42,848 nt of DNA from Actinomycetes bacterium (GCA_919902125.1 CAKKQM010000004.1:1-42848); one strand, 5' to 3'. Positions 9,125-18,595 are shown, counted from the stretch's first letter. A program made the numbers and translations. Notes: a model not told the origin generated them from the letters alone.

Positions 9125-10140
9125 GTTCCTAGCCCGTCCATCAATAACCCAGTGTTTTCCGGCAGTCCGCAGATCAAGTTGGCATTCTGTAGCGCTTGGC
9201 CGGCTGCGCCTTTACCAAGATTATCTATCGCCGCGGAAATGACCACGCGATTTGCGTGTTCATCTACAGCAACTTGCAACTGGACTCTGTTGCTTCCAAT
9301 AACCGCAGAAGTCTTTGGCATCTGCCCAACGGGCAGAAGTGAAACAAATTCTTCGCTCGCATAACTTTGCGTAAAGAGAGCACGTAGTTCGGCTTCGGTA
9401 ACTTTAGAAGTGAGTCGAGCGGTAATAGTTGCCAGAATCCCCCTTGGCATGGGAGCCAGAATCGGCGTCAATGAAATCTTTACTTCAGATCCTGCTATAT
9501 GGCTTAGCGACTCTTCAATTTCGGGGGTGTGTTGATGTATGCCACCGAATTTGTAGGATGTGAGTGAGCCCATTACTTCACTTGCCAACAAAGATCTCTT
9601 AACAGCTCGGCCTGCGCCAGTGGTTCCTGATGCTGCGACAATCACAATGTCGGATGAGTCAATGACAGATAGAGCAGGCGCTGCTGCCAGGGCTATAACC
9701 GTTGCATAGCACCCTGGGTTGGCAATGCGATCTGATTTCTTTATTTGCTCGCGCACCCCTGGAAGTTCAGGTAGTCCATAGACCCATCTTCCGGCGTGTT
9801 CTCCCCCGTAGTATTTCTGCCACGACTGCGCGCTGGCCAGACGGAAATCAGCACCGAGGTCGACGATCTTCTGTTCCTTCGGCAGTTGGGTTGCGATCTT
9901 GGCAGATTCACCATGCGGCATCGCTAAGAAAACTAGATCACAGGTCGCTAATTCTGCAATATCAATCACACTGAATCTACGATCGCCGTATCCGCTCAAT
10001 TGCGGATGCAGATCGGTTATTCGCTCTCCTGCGTTGGAATTAGCGGTGATAACTGTTGCTGTAAATGCAGGGTGCCCCGCCAGCAACCGCAGGAGTTCGC
10101 CCCCTGCATATCCACTAGCGCCTACGAGCCCCACTTTCAT
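9121..10140 (-). CDS. argC: N-acetyl-gamma-glutamyl-phosphate reductase
   Basis: NADPH-dependent reduction of acetylglutamyl phosphate to the semialdehyde. The start is placed at the ATG at 10140 because MKVGLVGASGYAGGELLRLL is the typical N-terminal Rossmann motif; the track ORF adds 12 residues that overlap the predicted -10 and start region. The catalytic cysteine is in NPGCYAT and the conserved His in GIHQHTPEIE. The 339-aa length is normal. It is the first gene of the arg operon; two ARG boxes and a TATAGA -10-like sequence lie just upstream, and no clear Shine-Dalgarno is visible. Confidence 0.95.
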   Translation of the reverse strand: MKVGLVGASGYAGGELLRLLAGHPAFTATVITANSNAGERITDLHPQLSGYGDRRFSVIDIAELATCDLVFLAMPHGESAKIATQLPKEQKIVDLGADFRLASAQSWQKYYGGEHAGRWVYGLPELPGVREQIKKSDRIANPGCYATVIALAAAPALSVIDSSDIVIVAASGTTGAGRAVKRSLLASEVMGSLTSYKFGGIHQHTPEIEESLSHIAGSEVKISLTPILAPMPRGILATITARLTSKVTEAELRALFTQSYASEEFVSLLPVGQMPKTSAVIGSNRVQLQVAVDEHANRVVISAAIDNLGKGAAGQALQNANLICGLPENTGLLMDGLGT

Positions 10141-10161
10141 AGGTAGAGGGTATATCATGAA

Positions 10162-10195
10162 TCTATAACTATGCAACCTTCTGCATAGTTATGCA
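10162..10195. promoter_or_regulatory. Tandem ARG boxes upstream of argC
   Basis: Minus strand: TGCATAACTATGCA (10182-10195, perfect palindrome) and TGCATAGTTATAGA (10162-10175, one good half), start-to-start 20 bp. Together they also form an 11-bp inverted repeat (ATAACTATGCA / TGCATAGTTAT, 6-base loop). The palindrome fits the TGnATnnnnATnCA-type ArgR operator known in bacteria including actinobacteria, and ArgR is encoded in the operon. The proximal box overlaps a TATAGA -10-like element (10162-10167), so repression by occlusion is likely. The region lies just 2 bases after the pheT stop. Confidence 0.75.
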
Positions 10196-10197
10196 TA

Positions 10198-12662
10198 CTA
10201 GGCAGAACGAAGAGTTGCCCCTACTGCCAGACGGGCTGCCGCAACCGCGGCTTCCCGCATGACAGAGACCTCAGCCCCCGTCAGCGTCCGATCAGGGGCG
10301 CGGAAGGTCAATGTGAAAGCCAGCGATACCTTCCCTTCACCGATCTGGTCATACCGATCAAAAAGTTCGAGGGATTCCAGGAGCTCTCCCGCCCCGCTGC
10401 GCAGAGCCGCTGCAACATCGGCGGCCAGAACTGATGCATTCACAATCAGAGCAATATCTTGAACTGCAACCGGCATCGTTCCTAAGGTTGAAGCACGAAC
10501 AATTTCGCGGGCGGGCAACGCTGAAAGGTTTACCACAAAAGCAGATGACCGCGCCGGCAATCCATATTCGGCGACAACTCGGGGATGGAGTTCGCCAGCA
10601 TGCGCAACCGCTCTGCCTCCAACCAACAATTCGGCGCAACGACCCGGATGCCAAGGAGCAAAATCTGATCGCACAATGGTCCATTCCAAATTGCATGTCA
10701 GCAAGACTGCTTCTGCTAAAGCCACCGCATCGCTCCAGTCATAGAGACGACCTTTGCCATGCCATCCCTCGCGCTCAGCGCGACCCACCAGCAATCCAGC
10801 AACATGAATAGGCTGCCTGGGAACGCCCGCATAAATTGCATCGATAATCTCTGGCACCGGACGCGTATCTATTGCTGGATTGTCGATTGCCGGAAGTGGC
10901 GTGTTGTTGCGGAAGATTGCGCCCATCTCAAAGAGAGAAAAATCTCGCGCTCCGCGGCTCATATTCCGCTGCGCCGCTTCAATCAGGCCTGGGATGAGAT
11001 GTGTGCGCAGGAGGGGTGCGTCTTCTGACATGGGGTTTGCAAGTCGGAATGCTTGGGCGCGCTCCCCCGTGTAACCCATAACCTGCATGGTTGCATCAGA
11101 GAGAAAAGGATATGTCTGTACTTCTACCAATCCACGATCAGCCAGCATCTGCGCAATCACGCGGCGGCGCTGTTGCGAGTCCGTCAGACCAGGACTTACT
11201 GGGCGCGGCGGCAGCGCCGATGGAATCGCGTCATAACCAATCATCCGCGCAACTTCTTCAACAAAATCAGCCGGGCCTTGCAGATCATTGCGCCATGAAG
11301 GTGGATCGATCCGCCAGAGTTTTGCGCTCTTCTCTTCAATGTCGCATCCGATAATCCGTAACTTCTCGGCAACAGTGGCGTTAGAAATATCTGCCCCCGT
11401 TAATGTCGCCGCAAAGGTTGGATCGAAATCCACGATAGGGCTATATCGCGGCTCCCCATCAGAGTGTGATGCAAGGTGGGTTGCTCCTGCGAATTCGATA
11501 AGGAGAGTCGCTGCGCGCGCAGAAGCGTATTGCGCCAGAGAAGGATCAACTCCGCGTTCAAAACGCTTGGAGGCTTCGGTGGAGAGTTTGTGGCGCCGGG
11601 CATTCCTGGCAATCGAGATGGGATCAAATCTTGCCGCCTCAATCGCAAGCGATGTCGTTGCCACACCAACTTCCGAATTTTCTCCGCCCATTGTCCCAGC
11701 AAGGGCGAGTGGGCCTTTCTCATCAGCCACTAGCAGATCCTGCGCATCCAAAGTGCGCACTTGACCGTCCAATGTCTTGAAAGTTGCTGTTGAACCAGCC
11801 CGACGGATATGTAACCCGCCATTGATCTGCGCACGATCAAAGGCATGCAGCGGTTGACCAAGTTCAAGCATCACGTAATTTGTAACATCAACTGCAAGGG
11901 ATATGGAACGCATCCCGCATTTTTCGATTCGGCGACGGATCCAAAGTGGAGATTGAGCCGCTGGATTAAAGTTCTCCAAAGTCCGAATGAAGATAACGCA
12001 AGCCCCAGTTGGGTCATCAATCTTTACAGAGACGCCGCCTTTCGAGGTAGTAAAAGCAGCCAGATCAATTGCATGTACTGGATCGGAATACTTAACATCA
12101 AGTGCTGCCGCGACTTCGCGCGCGATGCCTCGCAACGAAAGTGCATAACCGCGATCTGGATTAACAGCAATATCAAAGACGACATCGGCAATCTCCAAGA
12201 GAGCTAGCGCATCAGCGCCGGGAATTGCGCACTTGGGTGGCAGTACCAGAATTCCAGCGTGCTCGTCACTTAAACCCAGTTCGCGGGAGGAGCAGATCAT
12301 TCCATCACTGGTTTTGCCATAGGTCTCACGTTGGGAAATCGCAAAACCGCCCGCAAGAAGAGCGCCTGGTAGAGCAACGACGACCAGATCGCCCAGAACA
12401 AAATTCGCGGCTCCGCAAATCACGAAACGCGAAGTTGATTCACCACAATCGAGTTCGACCCACCGAATTGGCTTCTTGAATTCAGTAATTTCTTCAATGG
12501 CCAGAACTGCGCCAACAACCAAAGGCCCAGCCAAATCGGTGCCGTGGTATTCAATCTCTTCAACTTCAAAACCAACCCGGACGAGTGCATCTGCTATCTC
12601 TTGCGCGGTAACAGACTCTGGGACTGCTGCATATTGGCGGATCCACGAAAGCGGTGCGCGCA

Positions 12663-12663
<1 letters not shown>
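10198..12663 (-). CDS. pheT: Phenylalanyl-tRNA synthetase beta subunit
   Basis: Beta chain of the (alpha-beta)2 PheRS, carrying tRNA anticodon/core-binding and editing domains. The 821-aa length is normal. Visible in order: N-terminal MRAPLSWIRQY; an EMAP/OB-type tRNA-binding domain (about 40-150, with CSSRELGLSDEHAGIL); the B3/B4 editing region; B5 domain; catalytic-like domain; and a C-terminal FDXACB anticodon-binding domain (LFDRYDQIGEGKVSLAFTL). Its ATG overlaps the pheS stop by one base (TAATG), so translation is coupled to pheS, which makes the premature stop in pheS potentially polar. Confidence 0.96.
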
Positions 12664-13673
<1,010 letters not shown>

Positions 13674-13686
13674 GGCGTGGAGTCTA
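13674..13686 (-). promoter_or_regulatory. Probable leaderless pheS promoter (-10 element)
   Basis: TAGACT (13681-13686, minus) is followed after 7 bases by the pheS ATG, with no Shine-Dalgarno sequence. This spacing would place the transcription start at or next to the start codon, a common arrangement in actinobacteria. The -35 region falls in the end of the proximal 23-nt repeat (TTGGGC). Confidence 0.5.
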
Positions 13687-13705
13687 CTGTCCCGACTTAC
13701 CGATC

Positions 13706-13761
13706 TGCCCAACATTTTTCGCCCACGACGGCGTGGCGTGCCCAACATTTTTCGCCCACGA
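13706..13761. repeat. Two direct repeats of 23 nt, 33-bp period, upstream of pheS
   Basis: The same 23-nt sequence (minus strand, beginning TCGTGGGCGAAAAATGTTGG) occurs at 13739-13761 and 13706-13728. The 33-bp period is close to three helical turns, so both copies face the same side of the DNA. The proximal copy abuts the pheS -35 region. This layout suggests a regulator-binding site; I do not recognise the motif. It could also serve the divergent DUF3800 gene. Confidence 0.7.
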
Positions 13762-13898
13762 TTGCTTGAAATCACTAATCCTCCAGAGACAACTCTTTGG
13801 CGAAGTCATTTAGTTTTCTCAAGCCTTGGAGATCCTGCATATCTACAAGGCTCTCCACAGGGGATGACCACACCTTACTTGCAAATTTTCTCGTGGGA

Positions 13899-13910
13899 TA
13901 AATTTCGTTC
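13899..13910 (+). promoter_or_regulatory. Probable leaderless promoter of the DUF3800 gene
   Basis: TAAATT (13899-13904) is followed by exactly 6 bases and then the GTG start codon at 13911, with no ribosome binding site. This is the TANNNT-N6-start pattern of leaderless actinobacterial transcripts. A weak -35 (ACTTGC/TTGCAA) lies upstream. Confidence 0.5.
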
Positions 13911-14627
13911 GTGCTCATTGCTTATATCGACGAATCACACTCTGACGGTCACTATTTTATGGGGTCTTTGGTTGTTACTCCCGAAAGTGCAAGTCTTCTT
14001 GCGTTTCGGTTGGACCAGTTGATGGACGATATTGCTTCCATTCACCAAGGAATTATTTTATCATCACAAGAATTCCATGGCACGGATCTCTGGACTGGGA
14101 AAGATAGCTGGCGGAATATTTCAGACGGTGTTCGATATAGATATTGGATATATGAAAAAGTCATTAATTCAATCGTGGAATGCAAGGCCAGTATCTTCCT
14201 TCAGGGGCTTGATCTCAATAGCCAAAATGCTCGTCGTACGGCTCCGGAACCACCTCATGATTTTGTTCTGAAATCCTTGCTCGAAAAAACTGATAGATAT
14301 TTTGAACAACAAGGAGTCTTCGGGCTGGCCATTTGTGATGAGATTGGCTCTACAGCAGAAATGTCTTCTCAGCGAAATAACTTTCGATCATTACAAAAGC
14401 ATGGCATCGGTTGCAACTATCCACGTAAAATTTCAAGAATTGTAGATACCTTGCATTTCGTATCATCAAAGGAAAGCCGGCTGATTCAAGCGATTGATCT
14501 TGTCGTTTTCCTTCATCGACGCCGATCGGTTCACAGATTTAAAAAAGAATCTGAGAGAGACGAGGTTGATCGACTTTGGGCTCTTCTTCAACCTCAAGTT
14601 CTGTACGACCGAATATGGCGACCATAG
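13911..14627 (+). CDS. DUF3800 domain protein
   Basis: A 238-aa protein starting at GTG. The N-terminus AYIDESHSDGHYFMGSLVV fits the DUF3800 signature (YIDESG followed by a hydrophobic strand), and the late segment LIQAIDLVVFLHRR matches its conserved QxADlva motif; spaced acidic residues (D7, E8, D146-E147, D198 region) would suit the RNase H-like metal-binding fold proposed for this family. The biochemical role is not established; relatives are common in accessory regions and near mobile or defence genes. It is the only plus-strand gene between 1 and 18590, breaks the usual infC-rpmI-rplT-methyltransferase-pheST order, and looks more A/T-rich than its neighbours. No transposase or att repeats were seen beside it, so transfer is an inference. 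Confidence 0.75.
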   Translation: MLIAYIDESHSDGHYFMGSLVVTPESASLLAFRLDQLMDDIASIHQGIILSSQEFHGTDLWTGKDSWRNISDGVRYRYWIYEKVINSIVECKASIFLQGLDLNSQNARRTAPEPPHDFVLKSLLEKTDRYFEQQGVFGLAICDEIGSTAEMSSQRNNFRSLQKHGIGCNYPRKISRIVDTLHFVSSKESRLIQAIDLVVFLHRRRSVHRFKKESERDEVDRLWALLQPQVLYDRIWRP

Positions 14628-14635
14628 ATGCACGA

Positions 14636-14660
14636 AAGCCCCACTGATTTGGTGGGGCTT
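14636..14660. terminator. Bidirectional terminator hairpin between DUF3800 and the rRNA methyltransferase
   Basis: AAGCCCCAC and GTGGGGCTT form a perfect 9-bp stem with a 7-base loop. It begins 9 bases after the DUF3800 stop. The minus-strand side continues GCTTTCG, so it could stop the infC-operon transcripts as well. The T-runs are short. Confidence 0.75.
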
Positions 14661-14789
14661 AAGGCGGGACCGTATCTCTTTCGAGCCTTCGGTACGTTTA
14701 GTATCACAGAAAAATTAGGAAATAGCGAGCCTATAAAGTCTCCTTGTGGAGAATCTATGTTGATAAGAATCTCGCTCTTCAGAGATAAT

Positions 14790-15578
14790 TCAACGCGCTC
14801 CGGTAGAGACGTGAAACAAGACAATTGCTGCGGCAGCGGCCAAGTTAAGGCTCTCTGCATTTCCAGCCATGGGGATTCGTACTTTTTTTATCCTTGATTG
14901 TTCTGGCAATCTGGCAAGACCATGGGCCTCATTGCCAAAGATCCATAGCGATGGAGTAACACTTGAGATATCCAACAAGGATTCATCACCATCTGCACTT
15001 AACGCGTAAACGCAATCGTTAGGCCATTGCGCAAGTATGTCGTCGAGGGCGATCCGTTCAAAAACAGGCAGATGCCAGAGTGATCCAGCACTTGCGCGGA
15101 CAACTTTGGGTGAATAAATATCCACACTGTTAGGAGATGTGATGACGCCGGAGAACCCAGTCGCATCTGCACTCCGTAAAATTGTCCCTGCATTTCCAGG
15201 ATCTTGGATCTCGTGGAGGTAAACAAACTTTGAGTTCTCTAAAATCACAAGTTCGTCTAAGTTTGAAACAGGGATACGGCAAATCCCGAGGATCCCTTGC
15301 GGAGTCACGGTCTCACCCATTGCAGAGATAACGCCATCGCTGACATCAACACAATCCAGGTGGTTAATGGCGATGCCTGCAGCGGCGATTTTCAATCGAC
15401 CAGTTGTTGTGAGATAGAGGGTTTCGATTTCTGGAATAGCACCAGGTAGGGCGGCTTCCCGGAGGAATTGCAGTCCCTCTGCAATAAAAGAACCTGATTC
15501 GCGACGTTCTTTTTTTCCCCGCGAACCCAGAAGAGCCTTCACTCGCGCGATATGCGGCGAATGAAGGCTCTCAATCAT
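14790..15578 (-). CDS. SpoU-family (TrmH-type) rRNA methyltransferase
   Basis: Predicted S-adenosylmethionine-dependent 2'-O-ribose methyltransferase acting on rRNA (23S most likely). The 262-aa protein has an N-terminal RNA-binding substrate domain (SPHIARVKALLGSRGKKERR, SGSFIAEG) and a C-terminal SPOUT knot with motif 1 DPGNAGTILRSADATGF, motif 2 LWIFGNEAHGL and motif 3 IPMAGNAESLNLAAAAAIVLF. It lies 24 bases downstream of rplT, a frequent actinobacterial arrangement (tsnR-like genes behind rplT). The exact target nucleotide cannot be inferred. Confidence 0.92.
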   Translation of the reverse strand: MIESLHSPHIARVKALLGSRGKKERRESGSFIAEGLQFLREAALPGAIPEIETLYLTTTGRLKIAAAGIAINHLDCVDVSDGVISAMGETVTPQGILGICRIPVSNLDELVILENSKFVYLHEIQDPGNAGTILRSADATGFSGVITSPNSVDIYSPKVVRASAGSLWHLPVFERIALDDILAQWPNDCVYALSADGDESLLDISSVTPSLWIFGNEAHGLARLPEQSRIKKVRIPMAGNAESLNLAAAAAIVLFHVSTGAR

Positions 15579-15602
15579 TATTTTGGGTAGTGCGCTAATT
15601 AA

Positions 15603-15959
15603 CTAAACCAGGCTCTTGCGCGCAACTTCAACCAGCGTCTTAAATGTTTCTGGTTCATGTGTCGCTAACTCAGAGAGAACACGACGATCAACCTCTACAC
15701 CTGCTGCCTTTAAACCTTGAATAAAACGATTATACGTCAGGCCATTGGCACGGCTTGCTGCATTAATGCGCTGGATCCAGAGCTGGCGGAAATCGCCCTT
15801 CTTATCTTTACGGTCATTGAACGCATAGACCATCGAGTGAGTAAGTTGCTCTTTTGCCTTTGCATAAAGACGTGAGCGCTGCCCGCGGTAACCACTGGCT
15901 CGCTCGAGAGTTGTACGACGCTTCTTGGCGGCGTGAACGCCACGTTTGACTCTTGCCAT
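15603..15959 (-). CDS. rplT: 50S ribosomal protein L20
   Basis: Early-assembly protein of the large subunit that binds 23S rRNA; in some bacteria it also represses its operon. The 118-aa basic protein begins [19 protein letters not shown] and contains [16 protein letters not shown] and [20 protein letters not shown], all typical. It is 14 bases downstream of rpmI. Confidence 0.98.
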   Translation of the reverse strand: MARVKRGVHAAKKRRTTLERASGYRGQRSRLYAKAKEQLTHSMVYAFNDRKDKKGDFRQLWIQRINAASRANGLTYNRFIQGLKAAGVEVDRRVLSELATHEPETFKTLVEVARKSLV

Positions 15960-15973
15960 TTATTTCACGCTCC

Positions 15974-16171
15974 TTACTTCAAACCAAGCATGCGCTTGGC
16001 TGTAAAAGTGGTTGAGGGTTTGGCCGCTACATCATTGGTGAGACGGCGGGTTAGGCGCGAAGACTTGCGCTCAAGAAGGTGGCGCTTGCCAGCTCGCTCG
16101 TGCATGATCTTCCCAGATCCGGTGACGCGGAATCTTTTCTTGGCGCCACTGTGCGTTTTCATCTTTGGCAT
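15974..16171 (-). CDS. rpmI: 50S ribosomal protein L35
   Basis: Small basic protein of the large subunit. The start is set at the ATG at 16171 ([14 protein letters not shown]), the conserved N-terminus, giving 65 aa; the track's extra four residues would place the purine-rich GAGAGG directly against the start codon. Located between infC and rplT as usual. Confidence 0.96.
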   Translation of the reverse strand: MPKMKTHSGAKKRFRVTGSGKIMHERAGKRHLLERKSSRLTRRLTNDVAAKPSTTFTAKRMLGLK

Positions 16172-16211
16172 GTTCGCGTTCATCCTCTCGTTCTTGCTTG
16201 AAAAAAACTTC

Positions 16212-16790
16212 TTACTCGGCAGCCTCGGCAGCAGCCTTAGCTTTTCGGGCCGCTTTCTGTTCTGCCACTGCTTCGGTCTTCCGTTTCGTTGGACCCAGCA
16301 CCATCGTCATATTTCGGCCCTCTTGTTTGGGCGCGAATTCAACGAAGCCAAACTCGGCAATATCTTCTGCAAGACGTTGCAAGAGTCGGTAACCCAACTC
16401 AGGTCTGGTCTGCTCGCGACCACGAAACTGCATCGTTATCTTTACTTTGTCGCCACCACGAAGGAACTTCTCAATATGCGAGCGTTTAGTCTCGTAATCG
16501 TGACTTTCAATCTTTGGTCGCATCCGAACCTCTTTGACCACAATGTGAGTCTGGTTCTGTCGCGCTTCCCGTGCCTTCTGTGCGATTTCGTATTTGTACT
16601 TACCGAAATCCATGATCTTGCAGACGGGTGGAACGGCATCTGGAGCGATCTCGACTAAATCAAGACCGACCTCATCTGCCATTCGCAACGCGGTATCGAT
16701 ATCGACTACTCCGATCTGTTCAGCGGTGGGACCGATGAGACGGACTTCGGGTACGCGAATGCGATCATTGATGCGGGCTTCAGTGCTGAT
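16212..16790 (-). CDS. infC: Translation initiation factor IF-3, ATC start codon
   Basis: IF3 controls start-codon and initiator-tRNA fidelity on the 30S subunit. The track ORF begins at an internal TTG (16688), but the frame is open upstream and encodes the conserved N-domain start [20 protein letters not shown]. Between the upstream in-frame TGA and this segment there is no ATG, GTG or TTG; an AAGGAG Shine-Dalgarno lies 5 bases before ATC (16788-16790). I therefore choose ATC, giving 192 aa. Both domains and the linker are present ([20 protein letters not shown]), and the C-terminus carries an Ala/Lys-rich tail. E. coli infC uses AUU, which lets IF3 repress its own synthesis; AUC would serve the same purpose. 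Followed by rpmI and rplT. Confidence 0.93.
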   Translation of the reverse strand: MSTEARINDRIRVPEVRLIGPTAEQIGVVDIDTALRMADEVGLDLVEIAPDAVPPVCKIMDFGKYKYEIAQKAREARQNQTHIVVKEVRMRPKIESHDYETKRSHIEKFLRGGDKVKITMQFRGREQTRPELGYRLLQRLAEDIAEFGFVEFAPKQEGRNMTMVLGPTKRKTEAVAEQKAARKAKAAAEAAE

Positions 16791-16966
16791 AAAGACTCCT
16801 TCTTGGTTACTCGCTTGTCAGTATGTAAGTCGCTGCAAGGAAAGCACCGCGAAGAGCCCTGCAAAAATCTCAGGACCTCGACATACCAACTCGCCATAGC
16901 GAGAAAGGTGGGAGCGGTCACTCCTCTTGCAGTGGCTAAACCACTGGTCTGTGGCGAAGGATACTA
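16791..16966 (-). promoter_or_regulatory. infC leader with promoter-like element and hairpins
   Basis: Minus strand. TAGTAT (16961-16966) is a good -10 with a weak -35; the resulting leader would be about 160 bases. It contains perfect hairpins AGTGG-N5-CCACT (16931-16945) and CTCGC-N4-GCGAG (16890-16903), plus GGAG-N6-CTCC (16911-16924). Structured leaders before infC-rpmI-rplT are used for L20 or IF3 autoregulation in other bacteria; that role here is inference. The leader ends with AAGGAG and the ATC start. Confidence 0.45.
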
Positions 16967-17003
16967 GAGGTGGGGCCAAAGGGAGAAATCGGCCAAGTTG
17001 AAG

Positions 17004-17771
17004 TCAGCCGCCGATCGCATGGACGCCACCGTCAACATGGAGGATCTCCCCCGTTGTCTTGGGCAACCAGTCCGATAGAAGGACAATCGCAGCCTGGGCT
17101 GCCGGAGTTGGATCATTGAAGTCCCAGGCAAGAGCCGAGCGCTGATTCCAGAGAAATTCAAACTCTTCAAATCCAGGGATCGATTTTGCAGCAATCGTAC
17201 GGAGCGGGCCCGCCGCAACAAGATTGACGCGGATATTCTCAGGTCCCAAGTCCCTAGCAAGGTAGCGCGAGGTTGATTCAAGGGCAGCTTTGGCAACACC
17301 CATCCAGTCGTACTTGGGCCATGCAACGCTGGCATCAAAATCAAGTCCGACAATTGAAGCTCCACCCGAGAATAAAGGATGCGCTGCCATTGTTAAGGAT
17401 TTTAATGAGTAAGCAGAAATTTGTAGTGCAATGGCAACATCCGGCCAGGATGTATTGAGAAAATTGCCACCCAGTGCGGCTTCTGGTGCGAAACCAATGG
17501 AATGGACAACCCCATCCAGCGTCGGAACATGCTCTCGGATACGATCGGCCAACGCAGCCAGATCCTCGTCATTGGCAACATCGAGTTCAACAACTGGCGC
17601 TAATTTCGGAAGCCGCCCGGAGATTCGTTCAGTAATGCGACGAACTCGGCCATACGAACTCAAAACAACAGTGGCGCCTTCTTCCTGTGCTAGACGCGCA
17701 ATATGAAATGCTATCGATGCCTCGGTCAGGACGCCGGTGACCAGAATATTCTTACCGCTTAGAAGTCCCAT
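17004..17771 (-). CDS. fabI: NADH-dependent enoyl-[ACP] reductase (InhA/FabI type)
   Basis: Last reductive step of type II fatty acid elongation: trans-2-enoyl-ACP to acyl-ACP. The 255-aa protein begins MGLLSGKNILVTGVLTEASIAF, the altered glycine-rich NADH site of enoyl reductases. VHSIGFAP and the catalytic Tyr-Met-Lys arrangement YDWMGVAK (about 158-165) are present, followed by GPLRTIAAKSIPGF, the substrate-loop region. It resembles actinobacterial InhA. Its ATG lies one base after the fabG stop, so the two form an operon. Confidence 0.94.
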   Translation of the reverse strand: MGLLSGKNILVTGVLTEASIAFHIARLAQEEGATVVLSSYGRVRRITERISGRLPKLAPVVELDVANDEDLAALADRIREHVPTLDGVVHSIGFAPEAALGGNFLNTSWPDVAIALQISAYSLKSLTMAAHPLFSGGASIVGLDFDASVAWPKYDWMGVAKAALESTSRYLARDLGPENIRVNLVAAGPLRTIAAKSIPGFEEFEFLWNQRSALAWDFNDPTPAAQAAIVLLSDWLPKTTGEILHVDGGVHAIGG

Positions 17772-17772
17772 A

Positions 17773-18480
17773 TCAGTGTCCCATTCCTAATCCGCCATCG
17801 ACAGGTATCAATGCCCCCGTAATGTAACTGGCTTTCTCTGATGCAATGAATCCCACGACATCTGCGATCTCTTGCGCTGAACAGAAACGTCCCAAAGGCA
17901 CTGAACTAGCGATCTCAGTACGGCGTTTCTCATCTAACGAAGCAGTCATATCAGTTTCAACAAAACCAGGTGCCACAACATTTGCTGTGATTCCACGGCT
18001 ACCGAGTTCGCGGGCAAATGAACGAGCCATTCCGACCAAGCCAGATTTGCTCGCTGAATAATTGACTTGCCCTGCCGAACCGATGCTTCCAACCACAGAA
18101 CCGATAAAAATCAGACGACCCCGCTTAAGTTTAAGTAAACCGCGGGTTGCGCGACGCGCCACCCGGAATGCACCAGTGAGATTTGCATCAATGACATCAA
18201 TGAAATCCGCATCGCTCATACGCATGACCAAGCCGTCACGGGTAATTCCCGCGTTAGCAACAATGATCTCTGGGACTCCGAACTTCGCTTCGATCTGCGT
18301 GAATCCAGCATCAACGCTCTCGGTCGAGGTGACATCCATCTGCACGCCCGCGAATCCATCTGGAGCGCTACCGGTGCGATATGTAACAACAACCTGCGCT
18401 CCTTGGGACCTCAACTCCTGGGCAATTGCTAGACCAATCCCGCGATTTCCACCCGTGACTAGGGCTATCGGTTTGGTCAT
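17773..18480 (-). CDS. fabG: 3-oxoacyl-[ACP] reductase
   Basis: NADPH-dependent reduction of 3-oxoacyl-ACP in fatty acid elongation. The 235-aa short-chain dehydrogenase shows TGGNRGIG (9-16), NAG (about 76-78), catalytic Ser in IGSVVGSIG, YSASK (about 142-146) and PGFVETDM. In mycobacteria the equivalent fabG-inhA pair has the same order. SDR enzymes are hard to assign individually, but the adjacent fabI supports FabG. A TAGGTT-N6-ATG arrangement suggests a leaderless transcript. Confidence 0.92.
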   Translation of the reverse strand: MTKPIALVTGGNRGIGLAIAQELRSQGAQVVVTYRTGSAPDGFAGVQMDVTSTESVDAGFTQIEAKFGVPEIIVANAGITRDGLVMRMSDADFIDVIDANLTGAFRVARRATRGLLKLKRGRLIFIGSVVGSIGSAGQVNYSASKSGLVGMARSFARELGSRGITANVVAPGFVETDMTASLDEKRRTEIASSVPLGRFCSAQEIADVVGFIASEKASYITGALIPVDGGLGMGH

Positions 18481-18492
18481 GGATAGAACCTA
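18481..18492 (-). promoter_or_regulatory. Probable leaderless fabG promoter (-10 element)
   Basis: TAGGTT (18487-18492, minus) followed by 6 bases and the fabG ATG; a candidate -35 TTACTT lies 16 bases further upstream. No ribosome binding site is visible. Confidence 0.45.
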
Positions 18493-18559
18493 CTGGCTAC
18501 CCCAGCGTAAGTAAGAATTTCCACGCCGAGAGGGCCTAGTTTGTTCATTCTGCTATGCA

Positions 18560-18588
18560 TTAACGATTTGCCAGATTAGTCGTAGAGT
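18560..18588 (+). promoter_or_regulatory. Promoter of the DUF3099-SURF1 pair
   Basis: TTAACG (18560-18565) and TAGAGT (18583-18588) are separated by 17 bases. The expected transcription start is at about 18595, next to the second ATG (18596), indicating a leaderless message. Confidence 0.55.
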
Positions 18589-18595
18589 TATGCCC

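Noticed and set aside
14738-14751. Small hairpin TCTCC-TTGT-GGAGA downstream of the rRNA methyltransferase
   Set aside because: Only 5 bp with no T-run; the stronger hairpin at 14636-14660 explains termination better.
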